Below, piece after piece: positions 32,701 through 45,907 of a stretch of 64,000 bases of DNA (the first letter of the stretch is position 1; every line of letters begins with the position of its first letter). The stretch is from positions 7,602,501 to 7,666,500 of the forward strand of contig NC_044600.1 in assembly GCF_901933205.1 (NCBI RefSeq). Direction: 5' to 3'. Source of the DNA: Camarhynchus parvulus. Taxonomy: Eukaryota > Chordata > Aves > Passeriformes > Thraupidae. Under the pieces are notes generated by a model. That model saw nothing but the letters and a program-made list of their open reading frames with translations. It did no database searches and had not been told where the DNA came from. Position numbers and translations under genes: made by a program.

Positions 32701-35700
32701 AGCAAGACTCTTGTAAGGCATGCCATCAAAAAAAATCCACCTTTTAAAAAATGTCGGAGATTCAGGTGGAATGAACAGGGTGGATTCAGCAGGAGGGTCT
32801 GTTGAAAGCCTCTGAATAATTACTGAGGAATGTTCACAGGTTCTCCTTGGGTGGCAGGGCAGGTGACAGTGCTGAGGCCTTGTTGCAACACTGGTGACAC
32901 GGTGAGCCGAGTTAGACGCGGTTGGAGACACACGAAGAATTGAGAGGTTGATCCCAGAGCTCCCTCCTACTGTGGATCCTGTCATGTCTTTGATACGTTC
33001 ATGATGCCACCTGTGCCTGTCCTATAGTCTTTGTTGTGTTGTGTTCAGGCCAGCTGAACCCATAATAATGTAGGGGCAATGCTGGCAGCTGGCACCTAAA
33101 GCTGTCACACAGAGCATTTCCTTTGGCCTTGCTTCCTTTCTGTGTCAGACCAAATATTTAATGACAGCACATAGAGGAAATCTCTTCAACTTCACTGGGG
33201 TCTTAAACCCTGCCTGTTACTTGTTTGAGAAGAAAAAATACTCCAAAGGAGCAGAGGAGTTGAGTCAGAGGCAGAGCAGCACAACAGGGACAGACAGCCT
33301 CGTGCTCCCCTTCATGTGGTGACAAAAGAAGTCACTGCTTTCCTTTTCCTGGGGATGCCCACAGAACTCCCCAGAGAAGCATCCTGGTGTAAATCACCCT
33401 TTTGCTGGCTCACATTTACTCGCTCTACAGGCTCCAGTCTTCATTCTTTGCCTAGCAAGAAGCGTTTACCTGCTCTGTAAACAAATTATCCCATTTCAAC
33501 TGATGGGGGAAGTCACTGCTCAGCCACACCATGGCAAAACAGATTTTATTTCCTCATATGATCTCACCTAAGCGCCCATACTGCTACAAGCATTGGTTTA
33601 GCACAAAGCTTATCCTGCAGAAGCACAGTGATTTTGCAATGATGTGATTGTGCTTTTGGTGGTTGGGAAATTCTGAAAGGCAAATTAAGAACCCCTTTCC
33701 TGAGGCCATTTTGCCAGAGTGCTCTCTTGCTGTAGGCAATGCTCATTTCCTTGTTAGCCTCTTCAAGAAAGCTAAATGCTCCAATTAAACAATTATGCTG
33801 GTCTCTGCATTAGAAACCTCAATCCCATCCCATGAGTCTCTTAAATGCTCTGTGATTTATCAGAGTTTTCTGCTTTTGCAGACCACTTGGCAGAAAGAGC
33901 ACACACTGCTGGAGTGCAAGAGCTTTGTTCAGAGCAGGGGAGGGGAAGCTGTGACTGCTATTTTGGATCTCACCTGGCAAAACCGAAGCTGAGTAGAAAA
34001 GTGTAATTATTTTATCTTCACATCCTCTTCCCCTCTGTATGCTCTTGCATCTATGAGTTGGATGAAGGCACATTTTGTTTTGGGGCTTTTATTTTCAGGA
34101 ATAAAATATTATATGTACCTGCTAGGAAGCTGTGTGGATAAAACATTGCTCAAGGCTTAGGCTGCAAGCCAAGTTACAGTGAATCTGTTCTGTATTCTGA
34201 GCTATACTGAATGCATTCCAGTTAGGAAACAATGATCAGTTTTGGAATATTTCTCTTAAAATCCTTCTGAACAAAGTTCTTTAGATTTGCCTAATGTTTT
34301 TTACTTTTGGTTAAGTCATTAGGTGATATAATGATGTATCAGACCTTCTCTGAAAGAAGAAAGAGGCCACCTAGTGCTGAATTACAGACTGCTGTAGAAG
34401 ACTATCTGCTTGGAAGGTATGAAAACAACTTCAATGCAATAATGGTAGTTTTTGTGGAAGGTTTTTTTTTAAAAAAAACCAAGATTGTTAGACATTAAGA
34501 GTCAGATCTCAATTAGCCATACTTTAAAAATTCAGAGTGTCTGTTTTACAGGTGGATCCACTGCTTGCCATAAAAACTGAGTCTTTCAGTTCCTGGAAGT
34601 TCATGTAGCCCTCAGAAACCAGTCCCACTGGTAATTGACCTGACCCATTTGTGAGCACCCCAGTGCCCCACAGAACTCTGTCCCTGCTGAGCAAGGGGTT
34701 CAGGGCAGTGAAAGAGACATCCATGAACCTTAACTGCTGGTGCCAGACCAGCTGCTGGGGCACCACAGAAAACCCCTGTGGGCTCCAGAGATCCCACTGG
34801 CACTGCAGGACCTCTGCTTGCTTTATATTTATTCAGTGTGGAAAAAGGTACCCCCGCAGTTTGTTATAAATCTGAATTATTTGCTGGCAGTGCTCCTCTT
34901 TCTGCATTGACTTTTATGAGAGCATGGGGATATGTTTGGAGGAGAGTCTAAATTGATGGGGTCTTGACCTGAGGCCTCCTTGTTGTCTTCTGGAGATACC
35001 TGGCTTTTCATGCATTGTCTGCAGGAGGAAATGCTCTCCTAGGACACTGTGTTTATCATACTTGAATAACTAAGGTAGATGGCATGAATAATCCCCCAAG
35101 GCATGTATCAGGCATCTCTGTTAAATATTGGTATTGCATGCTCTGGTGTTCAATCAGAACTCCAGTGACACTTTTTGCTTCCAAAGGTGAATCTACTGTA
35201 CAGAGTTCAGGGTGAGAAGGTAAATCCCCATTTGTATCTGACATGAGGCATTACACAACATGAAACTATTTCCTTGAGAGGAGAAAAATCACTTTTCCAT
35301 TTCCTCTTGTGAGCCACAGTGTTGTCCAAAAAGATGGCCAAAACAAAGTTCGTAAATTTTAGATTTGTCGTATTTTGGTGCTTAGTTTCACTCAGTCGCT
35401 GAGGGCTGGAACCTTCTGTAAGTTTAGTACTTTCCAGATTAGGTCCTAAGTATTTTCTTTGAAACATCCAGAAATGGAGGTGCCCAAAATCAATGTTTCT
35501 GTGCACTCATGCCTGTATCAGTTTATGCAAGCAGTATCATGAAAATATCTCTTCCCTACACATATTCATTATGCACATCAATGCTTTAGTAATTCCTGCA
35601 AGCAGAGGGGACAGTCCCATGATGGGTCTGCACATGGCATCAGTGCATGCCCTAGTGACATGGAATTCCAGCAGATCAGTTGTTGTGTAGCATAATAAGA

Positions 35701-38700
35701 ATGGGGCTCTGTTGGACAAGGCTTCTCAAAAAAATTTACATAGAAGTACAGGGTAAGTCAGAAGATAAGGTAAGATTACATGTAAGATTGCATATTGATG
35801 AAATCAGCTTTGTTCTGTGTTTGAGGCATTTTGCTGCAGGCATAAATTGTTGTGTACCAGATTAGATGGGGATAGCAGTATAATAGCAAAAATAGTAATA
35901 CTTTTTAAAAATTGCATAACTTCAGTGAAAAAGCTATATTTAGAGGACTCATTGTGACAAAATCTACAAACATGGATATGATTTTATTCCTAAGTGAATT
36001 ATTTATTATGTTTGGAAAGTGTGGCAGTTTCGGGAGGCAATTCCAGCTCTTTTACGTATTTCAGTAGAAGCTCTAACTGAGTCTGGCATCTATGTGGGTA
36101 ATAAATTCCAGAGCAAAACAGTTAGATTGCAGCAAATAAAAAACAAAGTTAGTCAACAGTTAATAGGGACAGAAGTCCTTGGAGCTGGGTTTTAATGCCT
36201 CCCAGTTTTCTGGCCCATAATATCAAGTCTATTCCAGGTGTGTTCTTGGATATGTGTTCTATTCTTGAAGAGGACAGTTCACATAGGCTAGTGGGAGCTT
36301 AAGGGTTTCACTATGTCTGTCCAATATCTGAAATTCCAAGATATTAAGATAAGAGGGATATTTATAATGTTTATAATTGACTACTCTTATCTCCTGCACA
36401 GTTCAACTTCAGCCAGGTTGTGTTTTTCTAACTATTTGGATATAGGAATCCTAAAAAAAAAAAAACAAACCAGAAATTCTATGGGAGTGCAAGACTGAGT
36501 GAGTACTATGAGGCTGTTTTTTTATAATTCTTCTTTGTAGAAGGAGTCCACTGGTCTGCAGGGATCATGGGCAAGAGGTGCCAAACCACAGAGCTGTGTT
36601 TTCCATCAGACTGGGAAACCATGACGTACGTGGTGGAACGTGATTTGAACACGCTGCAAACAACAGGGCAGGTGGCAAGATCTGCACAGGCAAACTCACA
36701 CTCTCTGAGGTCAGAAGGTGCCATAGGCACCTCTGCTGATCCCTCCATGTCTACACAGCACTGCCTCCACCCATGAGCCACTGATACCAGTATCATTTAC
36801 AAACCAGTTGGGTTGATCATGGAGAAGAAAAATATTCGCTACATGGAGGTCAATATACTTCAGGTAAACAAATCGTTTGTGCTGCTTATCTTTATCTGTC
36901 AGGAAATCTTGCTGGAGGTTTGGCAACTTGGAAGGGAGCAGCAGACTTTATCTTCGTGTCCCCTTCCAAAACACAGTCCAGGAATAATGCACTGCAATCA
37001 GAGTCTACAAATGGAGTGTTTGACACTGCAGTGAGCAGTGCCTCCTCTGGGGACCCTCTGGGCTGCAACTGAACACTGGTGATCTCTTTCCTGCGGACCC
37101 AAAAAGCAAACTTGCCATGTCTCTCTGGTACTTTTACAAAACCCGTTCTCTTTCCTATCTGAAGCAAAGTAATTACTTGAGTAAATAAATACCATGTGGC
37201 AGATTTATCAGCAGCTCTAATTTCTGCCTGCAGAATCCTCCAGTGTTTTCTGTCTTGTGCAACTGAGGAAATGTTCATAAAACCCTAAGATACAAGAACT
37301 GAAGGAATGCTCTAGAGCTTTTCTGATAAGCTTCAAAATTCCCTGGTACTAATGTCTTAACTTTCCAAAACTGAAGAAATAATACAGATAAAAATTGCAC
37401 GTAGAAGGAACACACACAGACAAAAATGGCATGTTTCAGCCAAGTGGGAACATTCTTCTGTAAGATTCTGTTTAACACCATACTATCAGATTTTTTCTTT
37501 GCCATTTGCAACACAAAGTAAAGCTAATATTGAGAAATCTAATGCTGCCCATTGATATAATCCGCTGCAAAAACTCCTGATGGAAGAAGAAGTAGCCAAA
37601 TCTTCTTTGCATTCCCTTTTCTCCCTTTTGCCTTTGTGCCGCCTACCAAAGCTGACAGGTCAGTGCTTCAGATCTGAACCTGTCTGTCCTTGTTGGTTCT
37701 ACTCCTCTTTTTTTAAGCTTACCTTTTCTGTTTGGCAAATCTCTGGCCATCTCTACTCATACATCTTCCTACTTGGTTCACAGCAATCACAGAGCTTTAG
37801 TACTGCATTCCTCAGGCCTGAAGTTAGATTTTCTGCCTGATTTTACTTGTCTTTTGTCTCCTGTGGCATGGTTACTTTCTTTTTCCTGGCTTTTCTTGGT
37901 TTCAGTAGAACTTTTGTTTTCCTTCTGATAAAAACCATGTTTCACTGGGTGATTTTAACTTTCAATGCCACAGGTTGCATATGGTCAGACCTGAGAGAGT
38001 TGGTTGTTTACAGTGAGTTTCTTCCAAATTTGTTAACCTTGTCCTCTTCCTTCCCTCAAACCCCACCACAGAGATGATGAGAGCAGCACTGGGCTGGCAC
38101 ATGTACCTGTTACAGAGCATAATACAGGAGCCCTGCCTTGTACTCCTTTAAACAAAAAACCACATCACCTCCTTCAGTTGCTGGACTTTGCACCTTGATT
38201 TACAAAGTGGGGAGCTGTAGCTTCTTCCTTTCCTTCAGCTTCTTCTTCCATTTCAGCTGCAGAAAATCCATTTTCTTGCAGTTGGAATGCTTGGTAATAT
38301 CAGTAAAGCCCGTAAATCTTCTTTGAGAAGAAAGGGTGTGGTGAGCTGCCAATGCAACTCTGGCCTCCAGCATCAAACCTTCTTTCTCCAGCTTTCAACA
38401 TCTACAGAAAGGCCTTATAAAACAAAATATTTGCAGTTAGATTTTTCTTACTTTGTAGCAAATACATTTCTTTACTGCACTGAGAAAAATCCAAGGAAAA
38501 CACGAAATCAACCATCCAGGAGTTATGCTTGTTTCTAAATTTGTCCCAGGTTCTGCACTGGAGAAGAAGACACCTCCTCAGAGGATCTTTCTTTAGTTCA
38601 TCCTAATTGTTTTTCTGTGTTTTGGTTTTTTCTTGATCACTGCCTGATGTAGGAAACAGAGTGGTGTTTGTCCAAGATTATTGATCTAATAGCTTTCTAC

Positions 38701-41700
38701 AGGTCAGCTCTTTTTTTTTTTTTTTTTTTAAATAGCCTTCTAAATTTCTTCTGTGAGTCATAAAAAGCAGCTATTTGAGTAGGTGTAACTGTGAATGCTC
38801 CTCCGGGTTTCTGCACAGACTGCACAGAAAACTACCCTCAAAAATTATGACAGGAATAATCTGTGTAGTGCTTCCTAAAGAACTGGTCAGGTATTATTTC
38901 AGTGTAATCCTCTAAATTTTTTTGCTGTGGGCCTTAATCCTCCAAATAGGCATTTCTCTAATTCTCAGTTATGTGCCTTGGGACACCACTCAACAAAGTC
39001 AGTGATGTTGCTTCCTCTTTTTTCTCCCACTAGGCAGCAGGTCAGAGGTTTTACTGCTGTGTTTTGGATGGGACAGGAACTTGCTGGGAGCACATGAGAG
39101 GTGGGGGGAAAGGCTATTTTGTATTTACCTTTGAATGAGGGAGGGAGAGGGGCTGCTCAGTGTTTGTTTTTAATCTGGCAACCAAAGCACTCCTGATTTC
39201 CTTCCAATTTCTTGGAAGCTTTATCTCATAACACTTACAGAACTCTCCCTATTGAGCAACAGTTTTGTTCTTTCTGTGGAGCAGGACTGCCTTGGAAGGT
39301 CCAGCTGGAGCACAGAGTAACCACAAGGCAAGGAACTGCAAACCAAACACCTGCCAGGGGCTGCTCCTGCTGGAGAGGGTGACCCTCTGCACCAGGCTGG
39401 GGCTTGAGCGCTGGTGTTGGGAAATCAGGCACCATTCTGGTCAGATTCCAGAGCAGCCCCAGATGAGTGGGAGTGCTTCTTCCCGACTACATCCATGTAG
39501 GAGTCAAAGAAGCTCCCAGGGGTGCTAAGCAGTTGGTCAGTTTGAGGGGAGAAGCCTTTGAGGGCAGGATTTTCCTACACAGGGGAAAGTTGTCTGTGCT
39601 CTGCAGTGAGGAGGTGCCCCTGCCTTGGCCCTCTGAGTGCTCTCTGTGCCAAACTGCACCACAGGCACAGGACTTCAAATGCAGCCTGTGTGGGTGGGCT
39701 CCAGTCTGGGGGAGGCAGGCTGTGGGGTTTGAACTTCCCTGAAATGCAGAGCCATGGGGGAAGCCTGACAGGGGGTGAATATGGTGGGATAGGGGCCTGG
39801 AAGAAGGAGGAATTCTCAGTCTTGCCCTTACTTTCTATTACTGCAGGAACACCTGTATCCTTTGGTGAAGTCCTCCTCACTTTTCTCCACCCTTTCATTG
39901 AGGTCAGTGGAGCTGAGGAATGTGCACATGAATTTTGGGAGGGAGAAAATCACCCCTCACCCACACACAGCCCTTAGAGCCTACACTGTCCTAAGACCTA
40001 ATTGCACCCTGTGGTATGATAATTTAACAAAAGATTAAGGAGTTTCTTGTGTTATTGGTACTCCTCCCCAGTCTGTCTGTGTCTGCTATCAGCTTCTGAG
40101 AGGCTGCCTGAAGCTCAGCTTTGTTGTCATTGCCCTAGTTTGTGTTCTTGGCGTTTTTAGCACTGCTGGGATCCTCCAGCAGCCAGCAGGGAACAGCAGC
40201 TGGTCAGGCTTTGCTTTCAGACAATGCTCTGCAAACACAGACCAGCACCCCACAGCTGACTGGGATCTGCCCCCAAATCCAGGGCAGATTGGCTGGTGGG
40301 TGAGGGAAGAAGGAAGGGGAAGGGATTATAGGTTTTGGTCGCATGATGAACCTCTGCCTCTTTCTTCATTGCGCTCAGCTCCTGGAGGGGAGGTGGCAGC
40401 AAGGGCTCTGGGCTCTGTGTCTGCTGAGGCACATCAGCTGTCAGGACTGAGGAGCACACCTCTGTACACAGCCTTTTTGAATAATCACTCTTTAATCCTT
40501 ACATTTTAATCCTTAAAATCTTTAATCCCGTACTACTCCTATTGATAAATCAAACAGGTGGAAGGTCTTGAGTTGCTCTGCACTACAAAATGCTCGGCCA
40601 GAATAATCTTAGGTTAGATTTGTAGCTTAGTAGTTCTCCCAGTTCCCATCTAGGAGGAAAAAGAAAGACGAAATTGCCCTCTTGAGCCATGTGTCTGCAT
40701 TCCAGGCATATCCCAGCCTCCCACAGGCTCCCTGAGAGCTGTGGGCGAGCAGGAGGGTGGGAGTTGGGCAGCAGTGAGTCTGTGTCAGACTCAGGATGGA
40801 TGTTTGCAGTTTCCAGTTCCCTGTTGTGTCTGCCAAGCTACATGGTCTCTGATTTAAAATTTGTAAGAATGTACTATGAGCCATGAGAAAGTGAAACGAT
40901 GCCAGTAATTCCATCAATCTCACCTGCTTTTACAATGTAATAAAAAAAAATGAAAATTTTTCTGACTAGAAGTTCTAATTCCTTTCTTTGGAATTGTTAT
41001 GAAAAGCTGACCTTTTTATTTACTACAATTAATTTTTTCTGATACATTTTACTTCTAAATGGTCAAGATAAAGATAATTTATTTTACTAGATCAGGGCAT
41101 TTTGTGACTTTTTCAGCAGTGTTAAACCCAAAATTGTTAATTCTATTGGACTAAAAGAAAGATTAACATTGAATTCTTTGAAGTCAAAACAAAATATTTC
41201 TGCAGAGAGCAGATACAAATTTAATGTTGCCAAAAACCCTTGCACAACACTACTAAGTTACTGCTCTTTTGGAGAATTGCTCTGTGGGTGAATTTCCAGC
41301 TAGATCTAACAGCAATTGAAAGAATGACACTGGTGGGCTTTTTCCATCATTCCTAAGACTCTGTGGCAAATAATTTTTATAGGAACTTAGAAACAGAGGC
41401 ATCTAATGAGAAGTGCCACAGCTTTTCATAGCAACATGGTAGAAACAAACACAAAGTTATGAAACAGATAGAACATTCCGAGTATTTAGTTTGGCAACTG
41501 CCAATTATTTTTCGAGTAGTTTCTGATTTCATCCTTGAAAACTGCTGTGGGCATGGCATCACTGAGGGCTGTCCGTGCCCCTTACTGGAAGGGCAGAAGA
41601 TTGGTTTCTCCTCTGCAATTGCCTTGGATCCAGTCATGTGCCTGCAGGGCAAGGGAGATTGTTTTGGTATTCCCCGTGGGAAATGCTCAGACTGTCTTTT

Positions 41701-43658
41701 CCTGGAGGTGATGAAATCCTGATCCTGCAGTGTCAGTTCTGTTTGCAGCTTTCTGATGTGTGCTTTTGTTTGTCCTTCCCTGGCCTTGAAACAATTTCTA
41801 CTGAATCAGGTCAGGTTATTACTACAGTGGGGAAATACAATTCACAAGAAAATAAGCGGTTCTGACCTGGCAGTTATTTCCAGTCTTTTCTTTCTTCCTT
41901 TCCCAGAATCCCTCCCCTTGCTCACTCCCCAAACTTCACAATCTCTCTGTGATAGTCTGTGATAACTTTTAGAAGTATTTCCTTGCCAAAAGCCAAACCA
42001 AATTCTCCCTACCAGTTAATATCAATGTACCACTGTAAATAGTCAGCAGTGACCTTCAGTTTTGTTTAAGCTGCCTTCTGCTTAAAACTGGCTTCCTACA
42101 AAATTCATCATCAAATATGATTCCCTACCAGATTTCTAATCTAATTGACCAGTTCTGAGGAAGGACATGGCATTTTACCTAAGGCAGATTGAAATTCAGT
42201 CATAAGATCTGGGTTGCAGTTCAGAGCTGAATTTGTCTGGTGCCTCTACTTCTGAGCTTGACCTTGTTTCCTTGTTGTTCTTCAGTAAACCAGCCTTTCC
42301 AAAACATTCCATCTCTTTAGGGAATGAGGAAGTTATAATGTTTCCTCTGTGTGCAGTCCCAAGAAGAGTTCTGAAGTCCTGACAGCCATCCTAATGAATC
42401 TAGGTGTTTGTTGGAGTACTCTCAAGTTGAAAAGGGAGCATTGTACATAAGCAATCATAAATTATGTTCTCAGTAAACTTTGGAACATCAGTGGATTTAT
42501 TTTTTGTGCATTATTTAATTCTGAAAATTATACAGATGGTCTTTCAGAGGATGTTCAAAGTACAGAAATATTGCTGTATTAAAAATGAGTACAAAATGTC
42601 TTCACAACATACAAATCATGACACCATCTGTGTGAAGAGCAAGTACTCAGTGGCAAAGTGCTCTTCAGTCTGAGAGCTGGAGTGTGGGCAGAGGCCATGT
42701 AATCAGAACTAAAAGATCTCTATGCATGTCAGACCTAGGCAGAACTGTGGTTATTGCACCACAGGATGAAGGGTTTTTCATTAGTATTTTGCACAATATG
42801 TAAGAGTTTTCACAAATTCTAAAAGCTTGCTTGAACAAAATGTTCATTGTCTAGAGTCAATGGCCACTCCCATTTCCTACCTTAGATTCCTGTGACTTCA
42901 TCCAAAGTGAAATATCATTCTGAAGTCTTACTAAATCTTTAGAATTTTCATCTGTCTTACATTTAATAAATTTTACAAATAATATGAAGCAGTAACTTTG
43001 TATTAGGACAAAATATTAACATTGAAGTTACTAGGAGCAGATAGAGCCTTTACCCATTAAGTTGGTCTCGATGCTCAAGGAGTTTTACCTGGCTAATTGG
43101 GCTGACCTCCATGTACTTTTTGTTATAGACAGGCACTTCTGTCTCAGAGGTTTCTATATTGTGGTGTTGGCCTCAAAGATTGTCTCAGTAAGAATGCCTC
43201 AATCTTAAGAATCATATGGAATAAAATTTGGGAGGGTTATAATTAACAATGAAGGTAATGACTAACTAAGATTAACAGCAATGAAAGCTTCCTGATTAAG
43301 AGTGCTGTAGCAGCTTATACAAGACATTTATTTTTGTTTACACGTTCTCTCAACAGTGTGTTTGTGTGATCTCATAAGGTTTTTACAGTGCTTCAAACAA
43401 ACTATCTTTGGATTGCCATTGCCATTTGAGTTCATGTTATGTTATCTCTCTTTTAGGCATGTACAGCACCAACAAAATCAATATCACAAGCAGAAATGGA
43501 ACTTTAAAAACCCAAACAAACTCCTGCAGCTACATTTAGTAAGAGAAGATTGAAGTGCATGCTAACCTTGACCTGAATGCCAAGGTAATGGTGATGAAAG
43601 ATGGTACAAGAATGGGCGTCCCTCCCAGACAGGAGCTGACTGAACTCTGCCAGGCAGC
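26771..43658. other. Long gene-poor spacer, AGTR2 to SLC6A14 (left part)
   Basis: No protein-coding gene could be supported. The longest open frame is 269 codons at 28729-29538 (-), without a recognisable domain. Exon-like pieces with good splice sites occur singly: a donor atg|gtaagt at 31593, an acceptor at about 32338, a segment at 34316-34416 with both sites, and an acceptor at 36540. They could belong to an unannotated transcript. Homopolymer runs lie at 36457-36469 (A) and 38711-38729 (T). No transposon was recognised. Confidence 0.5.
38711..38729. repeat. Poly(T) run, 19 nt
   Basis: Uninterrupted T run in intergenic DNA; no retroposon body was recognised beside it. Confidence 0.85.
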
Positions 43659-43890
43659 CCTACAGCCCCTGTGTTCCTGTGGGGAATCTGCTCCTGCAGA
43701 TCCCTGAAGCCCCTGTGCTCCCACAGATCCCTACAACCCCTGTGTTCCTGAGGTGAATCTGCTCCTGCAGATCCCTGAAGCCCCTGTGCTCCCACAGATC
43801 CCTACAACCCCTGTGTTCCTGTGGGGAATCTGCTCCTGCAGATCCCTGCAGCTCCTGTGTTTCTGTGGGAATCTGCTCCTGCTGCCCACA
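43659..43890. repeat. Minisatellite, 71-bp unit, about 3.2 copies
   Basis: A unit starting ctacarcccctgtgttcctg recurs at 43660, 43731 and 43802, an exact period of 71 bp. Each unit itself contains two related halves, each with cccctgtg followed by agatccct. The last copy decays after 43850. Because the period is not a multiple of three and stops are rare in the unit, it creates repeat-coded open frames on both strands. I do not regard these as genes. Confidence 0.92.
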
Positions 43891-45630
43891 CTTTCCAGCA
43901 GTACAAGCACACAGGGGTTGTGGTGGGCAGGAGCAGCACAGGTAAGAGCAGGATGGGGCAGCGTTGCCACAGGGAGGGAGCTGCTGTAGGAGAGGGCCCT
44001 GTGTGTACTTTCCACCAGGAATTACCAGTGCTGGTGGCTTATGAAAGAATAATAAGTGAACTTCGTGTTGCTCTGGCAAGGGAAGTGCAGCTTGTCTGTA
44101 TCAATGTATGTGTATCTGCCACCTAATGTTGTTTTGGTTTTGATACTTTGGAAGATGATGATTCACATTCAATTCTTGCTTCTCTGTTAGTCATGGCCTG
44201 GTGGCTGCTTTCCTTCCAGGGATTGCTGCCATGGCCATGAGCTCTGTCTGGTGTGAGCAGCATTTGTTACACACTCACAGGCTCTGTTTGCCACCCTGGT
44301 ATGGTCAGGTTTACAGGGTAGTATTTGGGACAATGCAGAAACACATGCATGGAAAGTTTTTATCTATGCAAATAAAGGGAGAGGGGTGACTGCTTCATGG
44401 GCAAGATAACAGGGTGTTTAACACTGAATTTCCTCTAACAGGTGCCAGCTCCTCAGCACTCACAGGCAGCAGCTGCTGGGCACTCGCTGCCAAAGCAGCC
44501 AAATCCAGGCCCCTGTAAATGAAAAACCCTGTGGTGTGTTTATTCCAAACCGTGTGACTTCCAAGATCCTTTGTGTTCAGTATGATTTTAGGCTTGTTAT
44601 TTTTAATACAGAGCCTCTTTCCAGCATCAGTAGTTAAGCTAATGTTGTTACTTACAAAAACAAATATGTTTTAATTGTGGTAAATCCTAGGGACAGATCA
44701 GGTCATGGCAAGGGCAGTAAATGAAGGAGAGACCAAAACAAAGTGGAAAATTGTTGACTCTGCTGCTGGCGCTTATGGAAGAACATTGCATGTCTTTAAG
44801 GTTGTGCCCTGTGGAAAGAGAAGGCTGCTGGAGGGAGCACAAGCTATAGGACATAAATCCTTGTAGTAAGCAATACAGGAGCTTCCTCCTATCTGAAGAG
44901 GAGGAAATTGCAGGAAAGATATACCCAAGCAACAGGTGAAATCCATATTGCCTAAGTCAACAGAATCCTACCTTGTTTGTGTGTGGTTTCCATAAATGCA
45001 CAGGATTTTCTAGGCTGATGGAAAGTTAGGGAATTTGATATTTCCTTATCTTCAATCTTCAGAAAATACCAATTAGATGCTGTTTGCAAAAACAAAGTTG
45101 CTATTTCTTGAAGCTCTTTCAGCATGCTCCTGTTGACTCTGGACATTTAACTTCAGGCAGCTGGCAGAGAGACAGCTATAGAAAAATAATCAAGTTGTTA
45201 ATGACGCTCATAATGTTGTCAAAATTTTATTTATTTGTGAGATTATCTGCCTAGATTCTTCTGAGCAGAATCCAAAATGAAAATTTTGAGTCTTGCTTTC
45301 AGACTTGGAATGCTGATATGAGCATCCAGTTACATAAAATTGAATCTAAATCTCACCGCTGTAATCTCTTTTGACGCAAATTTAGCCATAAGCTTTTTGC
45401 CCATTTTTGAAGAAAAGTTCAGCAAGCGGTGAATACAACTGAGCTACAGAGAACTAGCAGCAAGCTTGTATTGGGGTGCTAAATACACACAAAATGAGCT
45501 GCGAGGGACACATACACACCCACATTTATTTCTGCCTTATCCTTGCCCTGGTGAGGTTATGTCTCTGAACAGATGAAATTGTGACCTTCTGCAGTTGTAG
45601 CTGTTGTTATGAGACTGTTCTTTATTGCAG
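43891..45630. other. Intergenic spacer, no feature seen
   Basis: Unique-looking AT-rich sequence with no supported gene, RNA or transposon. The left end of the neighbouring LTR may extend into its last part. Confidence 0.5.
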
Positions 45631-45657
45631 AAAGATGCCCCATGATGTCATGCTCAG

Positions 45658-45665
45658 TATATAAA
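45658..45665 (+). promoter_or_regulatory. LTR TATA box (TATATAAA)
   Basis: TATATAAA follows atgatgtcatgctcag, the usual U3 context in this LTR type. It lies 15 nt upstream of the GGAA array, so transcription starting about 25-30 nt downstream would begin inside the repeat. Confidence 0.55.
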
Positions 45666-45680
45666 GTGAGGAGTAAGGAG

Positions 45681-45907
45681 GGAAGGAAGGAAGGAAGGAA
45701 GGAAGGAAGGAAGGAAGGAAGGAAGGAAGGAAGGAAGGAAGGAAGGAAGGAAGGAAGGAAGGAAGGAAGGAAGGAAGGAAGGAAGGAAGGAAGGAAGGAA
45801 GGAAGGAAGGAAGGAAGGAAGGAAGGAAGGAAGGAAGGAAGGAAGGAAGGAAGGAAGGAAGGAAGGAAGGAAGGAAGGAAGGAAGGAAGGAAGGAAGGAA
45901 GGAAGGA
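45681..45907. repeat. Perfect (GGAA)n microsatellite, 56.75 copies
   Basis: 227 bp of uninterrupted GGAA, purine-only on the plus strand and a mirror repeat. It lies between the TATA box and the R/U5-like part of the LTR. The open frames across it (GRKE repeats on one strand, PSFL on the other) are products of the repeat. Confidence 0.99.

Noticed and set aside
43562..44079. Glycine/glutamine/arginine-rich repeat frames on the minus strand
   Set aside because: Produced by the 71-bp minisatellite; no promoter, splice sites or known domain.
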